Source: Paraglaciecola sp. 20A4
GTDB lineage: Bacteria > Pseudomonadota > Gammaproteobacteria > Enterobacterales > Alteromonadaceae
Direction of reading: 5' to 3'
NCBI RefSeq assembly: GCF_011378905.1
Contig: NZ_WTPY01000037.1
Location: 1-39,361, forward strand
DNA: 39,361 nucleotides
This document shows, piece after piece, positions 9,601 through 16,229 of this stretch (position 1 is the first letter of the stretch; each line of letters begins with the position of its first letter). A program made the position numbers and the translations under genes. Under the pieces are notes generated by a model, which was given only the letters and a program-made list of their open reading frames with translations, was not told the origin of the DNA and made no database searches.

Positions 9601-9787
9601 CTTCTGAATCTCTTTTTAGGTCCATAGCTTTAAGCAAACTACCTCGAATGCCCGTCACTGAAATGACCTCGGTTCCATCATTGGCTGGGGACTCTTGTGC
9701 AATAGTCGGCATGATCACCGCCGAGCTAAGCAGCAGCGATATGCTCTTTGTCAGTAGTGTTTTTTTAAACTTATTATGCGTGTTCAT
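6671..9787 (-). CDS. TonB-dependent outer-membrane receptor
   Basis: 1038 aa, typical of large carbohydrate-type TonB receptors in Alteromonadales. A signal peptide (residues 1-30, cleavage near PTIA|QE) is followed by a plug domain starting about residue 42: VISVTGIRGSLLKAMDLKR, then DIGKFPSTNLAESLQRIPGV and QITVRGFG. A long beta-barrel follows, and the chain ends in YYLGVRYKFL, the aromatic outer-membrane sorting signal. It should import an oligosaccharide or sugar acid across the outer membrane using TonB energy. Two AATGTATAC-type sites overlie its predicted promoter, tying it to the adjacent GntR-family regulator and to the acid-sugar genes at 31111. The substrate is inferred from context to be a xylo-oligosaccharide or related sugar; the sequence does not decide it. 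Confidence 0.92.
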   Translation of the reverse strand: MNTHNKFKKTLLTKSISLLLSSAVIMPTIAQESPANDGTEVISVTGIRGSLLKAMDLKRDSEGVVDAISSEDIGKFPSTNLAESLQRIPGVSIDRVNGEGSQITVRGFGADFNQVTLNGRTMPTANVPIVGAGSSGSASGASGRAFDFSNLSSDGVQILEVFKTGRADISSGGIGATVNVVTRRPLGTSGMQASISAKAIHDTSVDRGSSVTPEIGGTFSWANEDNTFGIGFFGGMSNRDSAAAGATSSSWNVIPYSEFLGLTTENTIITNAPTDLDQYVTLPRDSRYQFSEFERERANGQLVLQFAPSEQLTLTADYTFAVNKGKEEKVEFYNWFNRPFTEVVFDESPIPTTIYLKEQAINKGGGMPQVMRATKDELNSVGFNAQYHVNDTLTLTFDGHSSKAEVTPDAPMGYTEINVGLDHKYGNSPTDSVFQSVDYSGSIPVRTVETLSGETIIRPEIVASQVASGMRKVTQINEIDQYDFRADWELDDGANLTVGANYRAQKNIADRTDYQQILGNWGSEYPGDVEDLAPGALETFCLSCKFNDHTIGGGTTSVGGATNNQVYAVRGNAADIFAALSPAYEAGYSGASSRPLRVTGSAYDVIEEDVTSIFAQLTNVFEIGGFDAYLNVGLRYEQTDVTATTESSPTSAIIWQGDNDFAKSAAASGSGFSSNSSYSHLLPNIDLAIDLTEEVKVRTSYSKTIARATYNNLYASDNANTPSGPTALGNVVTGSKGNPGLQPLESDNYDVSVEWYFDETSYVSAGLFSKRVRNFVGRETVTGNLFGLRDVTSGAPGTRSGMALDILDNLGVAADEINLFAASVYVDQLGSMTEAMAMFVANQDVNGNIEDAEYDRLEGSFEIVPNSDDPLFNFALNQPINNESAEINGLELQAQHFFGESGFGVVGSYTVVNGDVGYDVSGAPNVSQFALQGLSDTANFTLIYEKEGWSSRLAYNWRDEFLASANDGSGFNNPIFVEAYGQIDFNLSYSFSENLAVSFDAINLNEEGSRSFSRSKTDLHFLRENAARYYLGVRYKFL

Positions 9788-9859
9788 ATTTTAAGCCTTT
9801 TAATCTTCTTCCTGTTAATTGGATGATGTGTATCGCTAGACGAAAGAGCCTGCACACTC

Positions 9860-9871
9860 TGCGTATACATT
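9860..9871. promoter_or_regulatory. Degenerate GntR-type operator, TonB receptor promoter
   Basis: Read on the minus strand this is AATGTATACGCA: one perfect half of the AATGTATACATT palindrome with a degenerate second half. Its centre is 22 bp (about two helical turns) from the intact site at 9882-9893, suggesting cooperative binding on one face of the DNA. Confidence 0.55.
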
Positions 9872-9881
9872 ATCAATCACC

Positions 9882-9893
9882 AATGTATACATT
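9882..9893. promoter_or_regulatory. GntR-type operator AATGTATACATT
   Basis: Perfect 12-bp palindrome overlapping the predicted -10 region of the receptor promoter. TGTATACA-centred palindromes are typical of GntR/FCD regulators, and such a regulator is encoded 360 bases away. The same word occurs ahead of the genes at 12281 and 31111. Its position implies repression of the receptor gene. Confidence 0.7.
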
Positions 9894-9917
9894 AATATTC
9901 AAAGATTAACATGTCAA
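9889..9917 (-). promoter_or_regulatory. Predicted promoter of the TonB receptor gene
   Basis: On the minus strand, a perfect -35 TTGACA (9917-9912), a 17-base spacer and a -10-like TAATGT (9894-9889). The -10 box lies inside the GntR-type palindrome. Read from consensus only; no transcription start is known. Confidence 0.5.
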
Positions 9918-10254
9918 CGCTAAAAATTAACGTTTTGCTTACATGCAATAAAAAATTACCCCTCTTTTAAAATAAGTCCGTACTATATGCCCCATTACCT
10001 TGGGGCCATGGCAAGCTCAATATTGCACATGCTCATATAATGGGGGTATGCAAACCCCTTGTAATACAAGCTATCTTGAGGTTTTAATAAGAATGAGGCG
10101 AGTGAGAACATCAAACTCACTGGAATTTTATTTCGTGATCATTAACAAGAACGAATGGCAAAAATATGAAGCAAGTTTGATTCCCTTAGCATTTCACGAA
10201 AAAAACACTTATCTATATAAAATGATCATCTGTATCCAGTAAAAGAAGACATGT
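9918..10254. other. Intergenic leader of the GntR gene, no gene recognised
   Basis: AT-rich spacer between the divergent receptor and GntR-regulator genes. It contains two small GC-rich stems: GCCCCA/TGGGGC at 9989-10006 and GGGG/CCCC around 10042-10060. An open frame at 10000-10242 has no recognisable content, a cysteine-rich and improbable composition and no good ribosome site. The two stems could belong to the 5' leader of the regulator mRNA, but they match no known riboswitch I recognise. Confidence 0.35.
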
Positions 10255-10947
10255 ATGAATAAACCAATGAAGACCAGTGCAATCCCCCTTTCTGAAAAGG
10301 CCTATCAGACCATCCGTGCGTTAATTTTGGAAAATGAGTTCAGAGCTGGCGATCAAATTCTAGAGAAAGTGTTGGTAGAAAAACTCAACATTAGTCGAAC
10401 CCCCATTCGTGAAGCATGTGTGCAACTTGAAAAAGAAGGTTTGATAGAAATCAGACCTAGACGAGGCATATTTATTAAGCCTATATCCGCTGCGGACATG
10501 AACGAAATTTATGACATCATGACGGCATTAGAAGCTCAAGCCGCTAAGATATTAGCTGAGAAGGTGGCAAATAAGACGATTACGGAAAAAGAGCTTAAGC
10601 AGCTTGAACTCCCTACATTGCGGATGGAAAAAGCATTACAACAAGACAATTTAAAAGAATGGGCCGAAGCTGATGAAGAGTTTCACCTGTGTCTATTAGA
10701 ATTATGCGGAAATGTTCGCTTGAAGCAGGTGGTTCTTCAGTTCTGGGGTCAAGCCCATAGAGTGCGCTACTTTACACTTGAACTGCGTAATAAGCCCACA
10801 GATTCAACAGCTGATCATATTGCGGTAGTTGAAGCTATTAGAGCTGGCGATGCGAAAAAAGCAGGGGAAATACATAGCTTACACCGCCAGAAAGGTAAGC
10901 ATAATCTACTCAGTATTATCGAAAAGTATAGGTTCGATCATCTATAG
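10255..10947 (+). CDS. GntR-family transcriptional regulator (FCD domain)
   Basis: 230 aa. An N-terminal winged helix-turn-helix of the GntR type (residues 14-75: AYQTIRALILENEFRAG, ISRTPIREACVQLEKEGLI, PRRGIFIKPI) is joined to a C-terminal all-helical FCD ligand domain with the ADEEFHLCLLELCGN and HIAVVEAIRAGDAKKA signatures, whose Asp/His residues usually bind a metal and a small carboxylate or sugar acid. FCD regulators commonly recognise palindromes centred on GTATAC, and AATGTATACATT occurs at 9882, 12107 and 31042, so this protein is the best candidate for their binder. Probably a repressor relieved by a pathway intermediate such as a pentonate or tetronate (inference). It is convergent with the LacI-family gene, with 24 bases between stop codons. 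Confidence 0.9.
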   Translation: MNKPMKTSAIPLSEKAYQTIRALILENEFRAGDQILEKVLVEKLNISRTPIREACVQLEKEGLIEIRPRRGIFIKPISAADMNEIYDIMTALEAQAAKILAEKVANKTITEKELKQLELPTLRMEKALQQDNLKEWAEADEEFHLCLLELCGNVRLKQVVLQFWGQAHRVRYFTLELRNKPTDSTADHIAVVEAIRAGDAKKAGEIHSLHRQKGKHNLLSIIEKYRFDHL

Positions 10948-10971
10948 TGGCGAAATGCTATGTAGAAATAT

Positions 10972-11976
10972 TTAAATACTCTCACCATCGTTAATTTCGA
11001 AGCCAAGATCGATGCACGCATCGATAACTTGTACGCCGTCAATACGGGATAACAATTGCTCTGCAGCCACTTTACCAATATTAAATCTCGGCGTAATGAC
11101 ACTTGCAAGTTTAGGAGAATAAAGCTGACCCATTTCATGCCCGTGCATTCCAGTAACTGCAAGCTCATCTGGAACGAGAATACCCTTTTTCTTACAGCTT
11201 AATAACACCCCCATGGCAACATCATCGTTGGTACAAATGGCGGCATCCACTTTGGGATGAACCCTAAGAATACTATCCAAAATTTCAGATCCTAAGCGGA
11301 TTGACGAGACATCAGGAGAACGAAAGATCAAGGACTTAAGTCCGTGTTCGGTAATTGCTGCTTCATAACCTCTTTGCCTCAATATATCCCGTACATCCCC
11401 TTTCGCGCCAATATAGGCGATATTCTTGTATCCTTTTTGAATAAGCTTTTCTGTCATTTTTTGTGACGCTTGCATATTATTGAACCCGACAGCCTGCTGG
11501 ATCGGGGGCGTGCAAGTGTCCATTATTTCTGTTACCGGAACACCAGATGAACTGATCATACGTAAAGTATTTGCAGTATGTACACTCTCAGACAAAATCA
11601 AGCCGTCCACATGATATCCGAGTAAAGAGCCTATTCGTTTTTCTTCAAGTTCTTTGGAATAGCTGTAATGAGCAATCATAATTTGATAACCCGCAGGCTC
11701 AGTAATCGATTCAATACCACGCAAAACTTCATCAAAAACATGATTAGATATTGATGGAAAAAGCACACCAATCGCATGGCTTTTCCCTTTCGATAAGATA
11801 TTTGGGGCTCGGTTGGGAATGTAGCCTAATTTGCTTATCGCTGACTCAATTTCAATACGCGAAGATATTTTAACCAAATTTGGGTTCTTCATATAACGGC
11901 TGACGGTCATCTTCGTCATGCCAACTACATCAGCAATGTCTTGTAATGTCGTTCTTTTCGCTTTGTTTTTACTCAT
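10972..11976 (-). CDS. LacI-family transcriptional regulator
   Basis: 334 aa, normal length. The N-terminal helix-turn-helix TLQDIADVVGMTKMTVSRYM (residues 9-28) and hinge LGYIPNRAPNILSKG are followed by a periplasmic-binding-protein-like effector domain beginning IGVLFPSISNHVFDEVLRGI. It resembles the GntR/IdnR gluconate-regulator branch of the LacI family (NLVKISSRIEIESAI, GMHGHEMGQL). That branch recognises ATGTTACCGGTAACAT-type operators, and matching sites are at 12089-12104 in its own upstream region and at 14462-14479 on the xylosidase promoter. The likely ligand is a sugar acid or lactone from the pentose pathway. Divergent from the nucleoside-hydrolase-like gene, with a shared 304-base regulatory region. 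Confidence 0.9.
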   Translation of the reverse strand: MSKNKAKRTTLQDIADVVGMTKMTVSRYMKNPNLVKISSRIEIESAISKLGYIPNRAPNILSKGKSHAIGVLFPSISNHVFDEVLRGIESITEPAGYQIMIAHYSYSKELEEKRIGSLLGYHVDGLILSESVHTANTLRMISSSGVPVTEIMDTCTPPIQQAVGFNNMQASQKMTEKLIQKGYKNIAYIGAKGDVRDILRQRGYEAAITEHGLKSLIFRSPDVSSIRLGSEILDSILRVHPKVDAAICTNDDVAMGVLLSCKKKGILVPDELAVTGMHGHEMGQLYSPKLASVITPRFNIGKVAAEQLLSRIDGVQVIDACIDLGFEINDGESI

Positions 11977-12088
11977 CTATCACATTCACTAATATTTTTA
12001 TATCGGAAGTATTATCCACGCACAATAATCTATTAAATAACGACTGTCAGGAAAAGTCTCTTATGAAATAAACTATTGCTCAATAATT

Positions 12089-12104
12089 ATGTTACTGGTA
12101 ACTT
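12089..12104. promoter_or_regulatory. LacI-type operator (GTTAC-N2-GTAAC)
   Basis: ATGTTACTGGTAACTT has perfect half sites GTTAC and GTAAC around TG. It closely resembles the E. coli gluconate-repressor operator ATGTTACCGGTAACAT. It lies between the LacI-family gene and the divergent gene at 12281 and directly abuts the GntR-type palindrome at 12105, so the two regulators probably compete or cooperate here. Confidence 0.65.
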
Positions 12105-12122
12105 ATTAATGTATACATTAAT
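12105..12122. promoter_or_regulatory. GntR-type operator, 18-bp perfect palindrome
   Basis: ATTAATGTATACATTAAT is self-complementary over all 18 bases and is the best copy of the AATGTATACATT motif in the window. It lies 158 bases upstream of the nucleoside-hydrolase-like gene and directly next to the LacI-type site. Confidence 0.75.
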
Positions 12123-12280
12123 GCCACCTAATTAAGACGACCCGCTCAACTTAGTTATTGGAGTGACTCAATATAAACCAAAGGGTGAGTCAGGCTTTCA
12201 AACCATGTTGGCTGTTAAATCATGTATGTAATGATTTTACTAACGATAAATCTAACCCGCTTCCTCAAGGAATTTTAAAA

Positions 12281-13117
12281 ATGAAAAAGCTTTACTTACT
12301 TACCCTCTTTACTATGTCTGTTTTATTCTCACTATTTAGCCTAGCTGCTAATGATGTCCCTAAGTTCGATAAAGCTAAAGATTTGCTTTTATTAAACTTT
12401 GACCTCAAAACTGATGTAGATGACGTTCATACTATTGCCGCTCTAGACCTTATTTTAAAAGCCGATGCCTTTAAAAATATTAACTACTTTGCAGTCAGCG
12501 GCACCTACGGCGTCCAGGGAGGTTTGTATGTTCCAGCGAATTCGCTATTTGATTTAGTGTTCAAAAACAATTGGACCGATGCCCATTTACAACATAAAAA
12601 GGCACTTAGCGACACGTCTCAAAAAGTTGAGCAAGTGATCGCTTCAGGCGGACGGGTATGGGTTGCAGAAGCAGGTCAAAGTGATTTTACTCAAGAAGTT
12701 CTTCAGCATTTAGCTCAAGCGGACAAAGCACCAACTAAAGAACAATTCATTGTTGTTCAACACAGTACTTGGAACGAAAATGAGACCAGTAAAGATGCAC
12801 TAGCTTATGTTAAAGCACATACCACTTACATAAAAGTGCCTGATGGCAATGCTGCAGAGAATGGCACCCCGGGCTTCAATAACACTTCTTACTCAGTAAA
12901 AAAACTTGAAGCGGACAATTTACCTTCGTCACAGGTATGGAAAACAGCTAACGTCATTAGTACCCAATATAATGGTGTAAACGGACGATACCAGAATGAT
13001 AGTATTCACTATGGCGGCACTGACTTTTCAGACTTGGTAGAAGTAACCTGGCTCTTAGGCATCACAGATGTCGATACGGTTGATCAGTTTTTTACAAAAT
13101 TCAACACTAAGCCGTAA
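12281..13117 (+). CDS. Secreted nucleoside-hydrolase-like protein
   Basis: 278 aa from the ATG at 12281, preceded by TCAAGGAA. A longer frame from 12185 exists but lacks a ribosome site, and its extra residues would precede the signal peptide. A Sec signal (residues 1-23, MKKLYLLTLF to SLAA) sends it to the periplasm or outside. LLLNFDLKTDVDDVHTIAA contains Asp41, Asp45, Asp47 and Asp48, resembling the DxDxxxDD calcium site that opens inosine-uridine nucleoside hydrolases. The rest is divergent, and C-terminal YNGVNGRYQNDSIHYGG is not typical. The true reaction may be cleavage of an N- or O-glycosidic bond in an unusual ribose or arabinose derivative; I do not recognise a characterised relative. 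It is followed 2 bases later by a Kelch protein, and both LacI- and GntR-type operators lie upstream. Confidence 0.65.
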   Translation: MKKLYLLTLFTMSVLFSLFSLAANDVPKFDKAKDLLLLNFDLKTDVDDVHTIAALDLILKADAFKNINYFAVSGTYGVQGGLYVPANSLFDLVFKNNWTDAHLQHKKALSDTSQKVEQVIASGGRVWVAEAGQSDFTQEVLQHLAQADKAPTKEQFIVVQHSTWNENETSKDALAYVKAHTTYIKVPDGNAAENGTPGFNNTSYSVKKLEADNLPSSQVWKTANVISTQYNGVNGRYQNDSIHYGGTDFSDLVEVTWLLGITDVDTVDQFFTKFNTKP

Positions 13118-13119
13118 CC

Positions 13120-14118
13120 ATGTTGACTTCTTTCACGCAATTACGACTTATTGCAGCTTTGCTGTATACCTGCAGTTTTATAGCTTTTGCATCACAAGAA
13201 ACGTGGAGCAAGGTAGAAACCAATGGCGCATATTCAGTGCGCCATGAAGCTGGATTTATAGGCGTCAATAACAAGGGATACTTAATCGGCGGGCGGGGTA
13301 TCAAGCCCGTTGATGAGTTCGATCCTAATTCGCTTAGTTGGCGCAACTTATCCCCCTCACCTATTGAACTTCATCACTTTCAACCTAGCGTATGGCAAGA
13401 TCAAATTGTTATTGCGGGCGCCCTAACAGGTCAATACCCTAGTGAACAGCCAGTAGAGCATATCTATTTTTTCTCGCCTGAAAAAAATACGTGGCAACAA
13501 GGGGCCGCGATTCCTCGAGGAAGGCAAAGAGGTAGCACTGTAGCCATTGTAAACCAAGATATGCTTTATTTGATCGGTGGAATTACCAATGGTCACCTCG
13601 ACGGTAACGTAAACTGGGTTGATAGCTTAGATTTACGAACCCAAAAATGGACTGTTTTACCCAACGCCCCCCATTCTCGCGATCACGCTCAAGGGGTATT
13701 GATAGACAATAAAATCTATGTGGTTGGTGGGCGGCGAACGTTAGGTGCGCAAAATAAAGTATTTGAGTTAGTTGAAGAAAAGGTCGATGTATTCGATATA
13801 CCGAGTCAAACATGGACGACTCTCTCTCAACCGCTGCCAATACCTAGAGCGGGTCTTTCCGTGTACGCTGAGCATAACAGCTTCATCGCGGTAGGCGGAG
13901 AAAGTGCCAACCCAAATAAAGCTCATGAGGAAGTTCATCGCTACGATATATCGCAAAATAAATGGTCATCAGGGCAATCTTTGATACACGGTAGACACGG
14001 TAGTGGCGTCATAAAGATGAACGGATACCTATGGATTGCATCAGGGTCGGGAATGCAAGGTGGCTCACCCGAATTAGATTCAGTTGAACGCATACAGGCT
14101 GACAAGATCTTTAAATAG
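13120..14118 (+). CDS. Secreted Kelch-repeat beta-propeller protein
   Basis: 332 aa with a Sec signal peptide (residues 1-24, ending SFIAFA) and about six Kelch blades marked by YLIGGRG, IVIAGALTG, YLIGGITNG, YVVGGRRTL, IAVGGESAN and WIASGSG, each followed by a Trp such as NTWQQG, QKWTVL, QTWTTL and NKWSSG. Kelch propellers of this kind include N-acetylneuraminate epimerase (NanM) and galactose-oxidase-like proteins. No copper ligands of galactose oxidase are evident, so a sugar mutarotase, epimerase or binding role in the periplasm is more likely. It starts 2 bases after the nucleoside-hydrolase-like gene and is surely co-transcribed with it. Function remains open. Confidence 0.75.
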   Translation: MLTSFTQLRLIAALLYTCSFIAFASQETWSKVETNGAYSVRHEAGFIGVNNKGYLIGGRGIKPVDEFDPNSLSWRNLSPSPIELHHFQPSVWQDQIVIAGALTGQYPSEQPVEHIYFFSPEKNTWQQGAAIPRGRQRGSTVAIVNQDMLYLIGGITNGHLDGNVNWVDSLDLRTQKWTVLPNAPHSRDHAQGVLIDNKIYVVGGRRTLGAQNKVFELVEEKVDVFDIPSQTWTTLSQPLPIPRAGLSVYAEHNSFIAVGGESANPNKAHEEVHRYDISQNKWSSGQSLIHGRHGSGVIKMNGYLWIASGSGMQGGSPELDSVERIQADKIFK

Positions 14119-14202
14119 CCCTACGTTTTAATTGAATCAAACTTTAGTTATATAGAACGATTCTGACCGTTAAAACAACCGCTACTAAGGGATTGCTACA
14201 CT

Positions 14203-14240
14203 AGCTCATAAGATGAAATACGCTTATGAGCTTTTCTCTT
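14203..14240 (+). terminator. Rho-independent terminator after the Kelch gene
   Basis: AGCTCATAAG and CTTATGAGCT form a 10-bp perfect stem with a 10-base loop, followed by TTTCTCTT. It is 84 bases after the Kelch stop codon and separates that unit from the xylosidase operon. Confidence 0.55.
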
Positions 14241-14457
14241 AACAGCAGAAAAATAAAAGCTTATCTCACCAGCCAACACATCTATTACTCTTAACATAGT
14301 CGTTTAAACCCATTTTTCATTGCTCCGCTCATTATGAAACGCCTAACGGCTTAGCAACCTGTGCCTCGATGGTTGATGTATTCGCTGACCGAAATAATAA
14401 ATGCATTATGGAAAGACATTTAACCTTTATGTTAGTTATTCATACTGGCGACACGAC
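14241..14457. other. Intergenic region, no gene recognised
   Basis: Between the terminator behind the Kelch gene and the predicted promoter of the xylosidase operon. No open frame or RNA gene is recognisable, and no further copy of either regulator motif is seen. Confidence 0.4.
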
Positions 14458-14486
14458 TTGAAATGTTACCGGGAACATTTTAGTGT
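14458..14486 (+). promoter_or_regulatory. Xylosidase-operon promoter with LacI-type operator in its spacer
   Basis: TTGAAA (14458-14463), a 17-base spacer and TAGTGT (14481-14486) make a plausible sigma-70 promoter. The spacer is almost exactly the operator AATGTTACCGGGAACATT (14462-14479), whose outer AATGTT/AACATT arms are perfect inverted repeats. It resembles gluconate-repressor-type LacI sites. A bound LacI-family protein would block RNA polymerase directly, so the operon should be induced when the sugar-derived ligand appears. Confidence 0.6.
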
Positions 14487-14570
14487 TGTTGATATATTAA
14501 TAATGTAAAAAAATTGTTTTTCCATTTAATTTTGGCTGAACAATATTTAACTGATAAAGGGACAAGTTTG

Positions 14571-16229
14571 GTGCAAATGATTAGTAATCCAATTATTAAA
14601 GGGTTTAATCCTGACCCTGTCATCTGCCGCCAAGATGATGACTATTATATTGCCACTTCCACATTCGAATGGTTTCCTGGGGTACGTATTTACCACAGCA
14701 AGAACATGCAAGACTGGAAGTTAATAGCGCAACCTCTCAATCGTATCAGCCAGTTAGATATGAAAGGTATCCCTAATTCAGGTGGCGTTTGGGCCCCCTG
14801 TTTAACTCACCATGATGGTCTTTTTTGGTTAGTTTATTCAAATGTAAAAAGTGTCGAAAGCCCATGGAAATGCGGCGATAACTTTTTGGTAACCGCACCA
14901 AAAATAGAGGGACCTTGGAGTGAGCCAATTCAGCTCCCATTTGCTGGATTTGATCCCTCTTTATTTCATGATGTATCAGGTAAGAAATATATTACCTATC
15001 GAGAATGGGGTCCTCGCCATCATAGTAACCCTCACAATTATATTGTATTGCAAGAGTATTTTCATGATACGCAAAGTCTGTCTGAAAAAAGCAGCATTAT
15101 ATTCACCGGTACGAAAAGAAAACTAACAGAGGCGCCACATATTTATCAGGTCGGTGACTATTACTATCTCTTCGTTGCTGAAGGCGGAACTGCATACGAT
15201 CATGCTGTCACGGTACTTCGTAGTACCGAATTAGAAGGGCCTTATGAGCTACATCCTGACGAGACGATTTTAACCAGTGCTCACATGCCCGAACATGAAT
15301 TGCAAAAAGCGGGGCACGGCGCGATGCTGCAAACCCATAACGGCGAGTGGTACATGGTTTTTTTGGTCGGTCGCCCAATAAATAGTAATTCGCAAACCGA
15401 AGAAAAAAAATCAATGGGCTATTGTCCGTTAGGCCGCGAAACAGCGATTGATAAAATTGAATGGCGTGATAACTGGCCATATGTTGTTGGTGGCCAACAT
15501 GCTAAATCAGCGATACCCGCCCCTCAATTTTTAACTACAAACGACTCGTCAAATGAAACGTTCATTGATCGATTCAACACATCCAAGCTGGATGCAGAAT
15601 GGCAAACACTTCGAGTGCCATTTAGTGATGAAATAGGAGAGTGTTCGCCAGACAATGAATGCTTAAGGCTATTTGGTAAAGAGCCTCTTATCTCGCAATT
15701 CACCCAAGCAACAATTGGACACAGATGGAAAAATTTTCAGTTTGATGCGCTGACCAGTATGTCATTCAATCCTGTAAATCCCCAACAAAATGCAGGTATT
15801 GCTTGTTACTACAACACGCAAAATTGGATTTATTGCTTTATAGATTTTGATAGCGCTCTTGGTTCGCGCAGCCTAAAAATAATCCAGCTTGATAATAATG
15901 AAGCAAAATATTTTTTATACGACTCCCCTATCGTACTACCCGCATCTCAAGATCCAATATCCCTTAAAGTAAGTGTTAGAACTCAAACACTGTCTTTTAG
16001 CTACGCCTTAGACGGGAAAAACTGGTGCCCTATCGACTTGTCATTTGAAGCGTGGAAATTATCCGATGATTACGTCAAAGGTAAAGGCTTTTTCACCGGA
16101 GCCTTTATTTGTTTGCATTGCAGTGATTTAAGCAACAGAGGTATTCATGCTGACTTCCATCACTTTGAATACCTTCCCCTCACTTCTAGTAACAATTTAA
16201 CAAAAGATATAGACCATGACCGCACATAA
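14571..16229 (+). CDS. xynB: GH43 beta-xylosidase
   Basis: Glycoside hydrolase family 43 enzyme of the beta-xylosidase (subfamily 11-like) type, about 552 aa. Catalytic residues are visible: base Asp in GFNPDPVICR, pKa-modulating Asp in FAGFDPSLFHD and acid Glu in LTEAPHIY. WFPGVRIYHS, NSGGVWAPCL and the C-terminal beta-sandwich domain (about the last 200 residues, from FIDRFNTSKLD) are typical. No signal peptide, so it cleaves imported xylo-oligosaccharides in the cytoplasm. The frame extends upstream to 14514, but AAAGGGA at 14556-14562 fits a GTG start at 14571. The ATG at 14577 is the alternative and matches the usual family N-terminus. It overlaps the next gene by 14 bases and leads the pentose-oxidation operon. 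Confidence 0.92.
   Translation: MQMISNPIIKGFNPDPVICRQDDDYYIATSTFEWFPGVRIYHSKNMQDWKLIAQPLNRISQLDMKGIPNSGGVWAPCLTHHDGLFWLVYSNVKSVESPWKCGDNFLVTAPKIEGPWSEPIQLPFAGFDPSLFHDVSGKKYITYREWGPRHHSNPHNYIVLQEYFHDTQSLSEKSSIIFTGTKRKLTEAPHIYQVGDYYYLFVAEGGTAYDHAVTVLRSTELEGPYELHPDETILTSAHMPEHELQKAGHGAMLQTHNGEWYMVFLVGRPINSNSQTEEKKSMGYCPLGRETAIDKIEWRDNWPYVVGGQHAKSAIPAPQFLTTNDSSNETFIDRFNTSKLDAEWQTLRVPFSDEIGECSPDNECLRLFGKEPLISQFTQATIGHRWKNFQFDALTSMSFNPVNPQQNAGIACYYNTQNWIYCFIDFDSALGSRSLKIIQLDNNEAKYFLYDSPIVLPASQDPISLKVSVRTQTLSFSYALDGKNWCPIDLSFEAWKLSDDYVKGKGFFTGAFICLHCSDLSNRGIHADFHHFEYLPLTSSNNLTKDIDHDRT

Noticed and set aside
10000-10242. 80-codon open frame upstream of the GntR gene
   Set aside because: Cys-rich, Tyr/Asn-rich translation with no recognisable motif and no ribosome site, in an AT-rich promoter region; treated as chance.
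13163-13168. GTATAC word at the start of the Kelch gene
   Set aside because: Flanks (CTGTATACCTG) do not match the AATGTATACATT arms and it lies in coding sequence.
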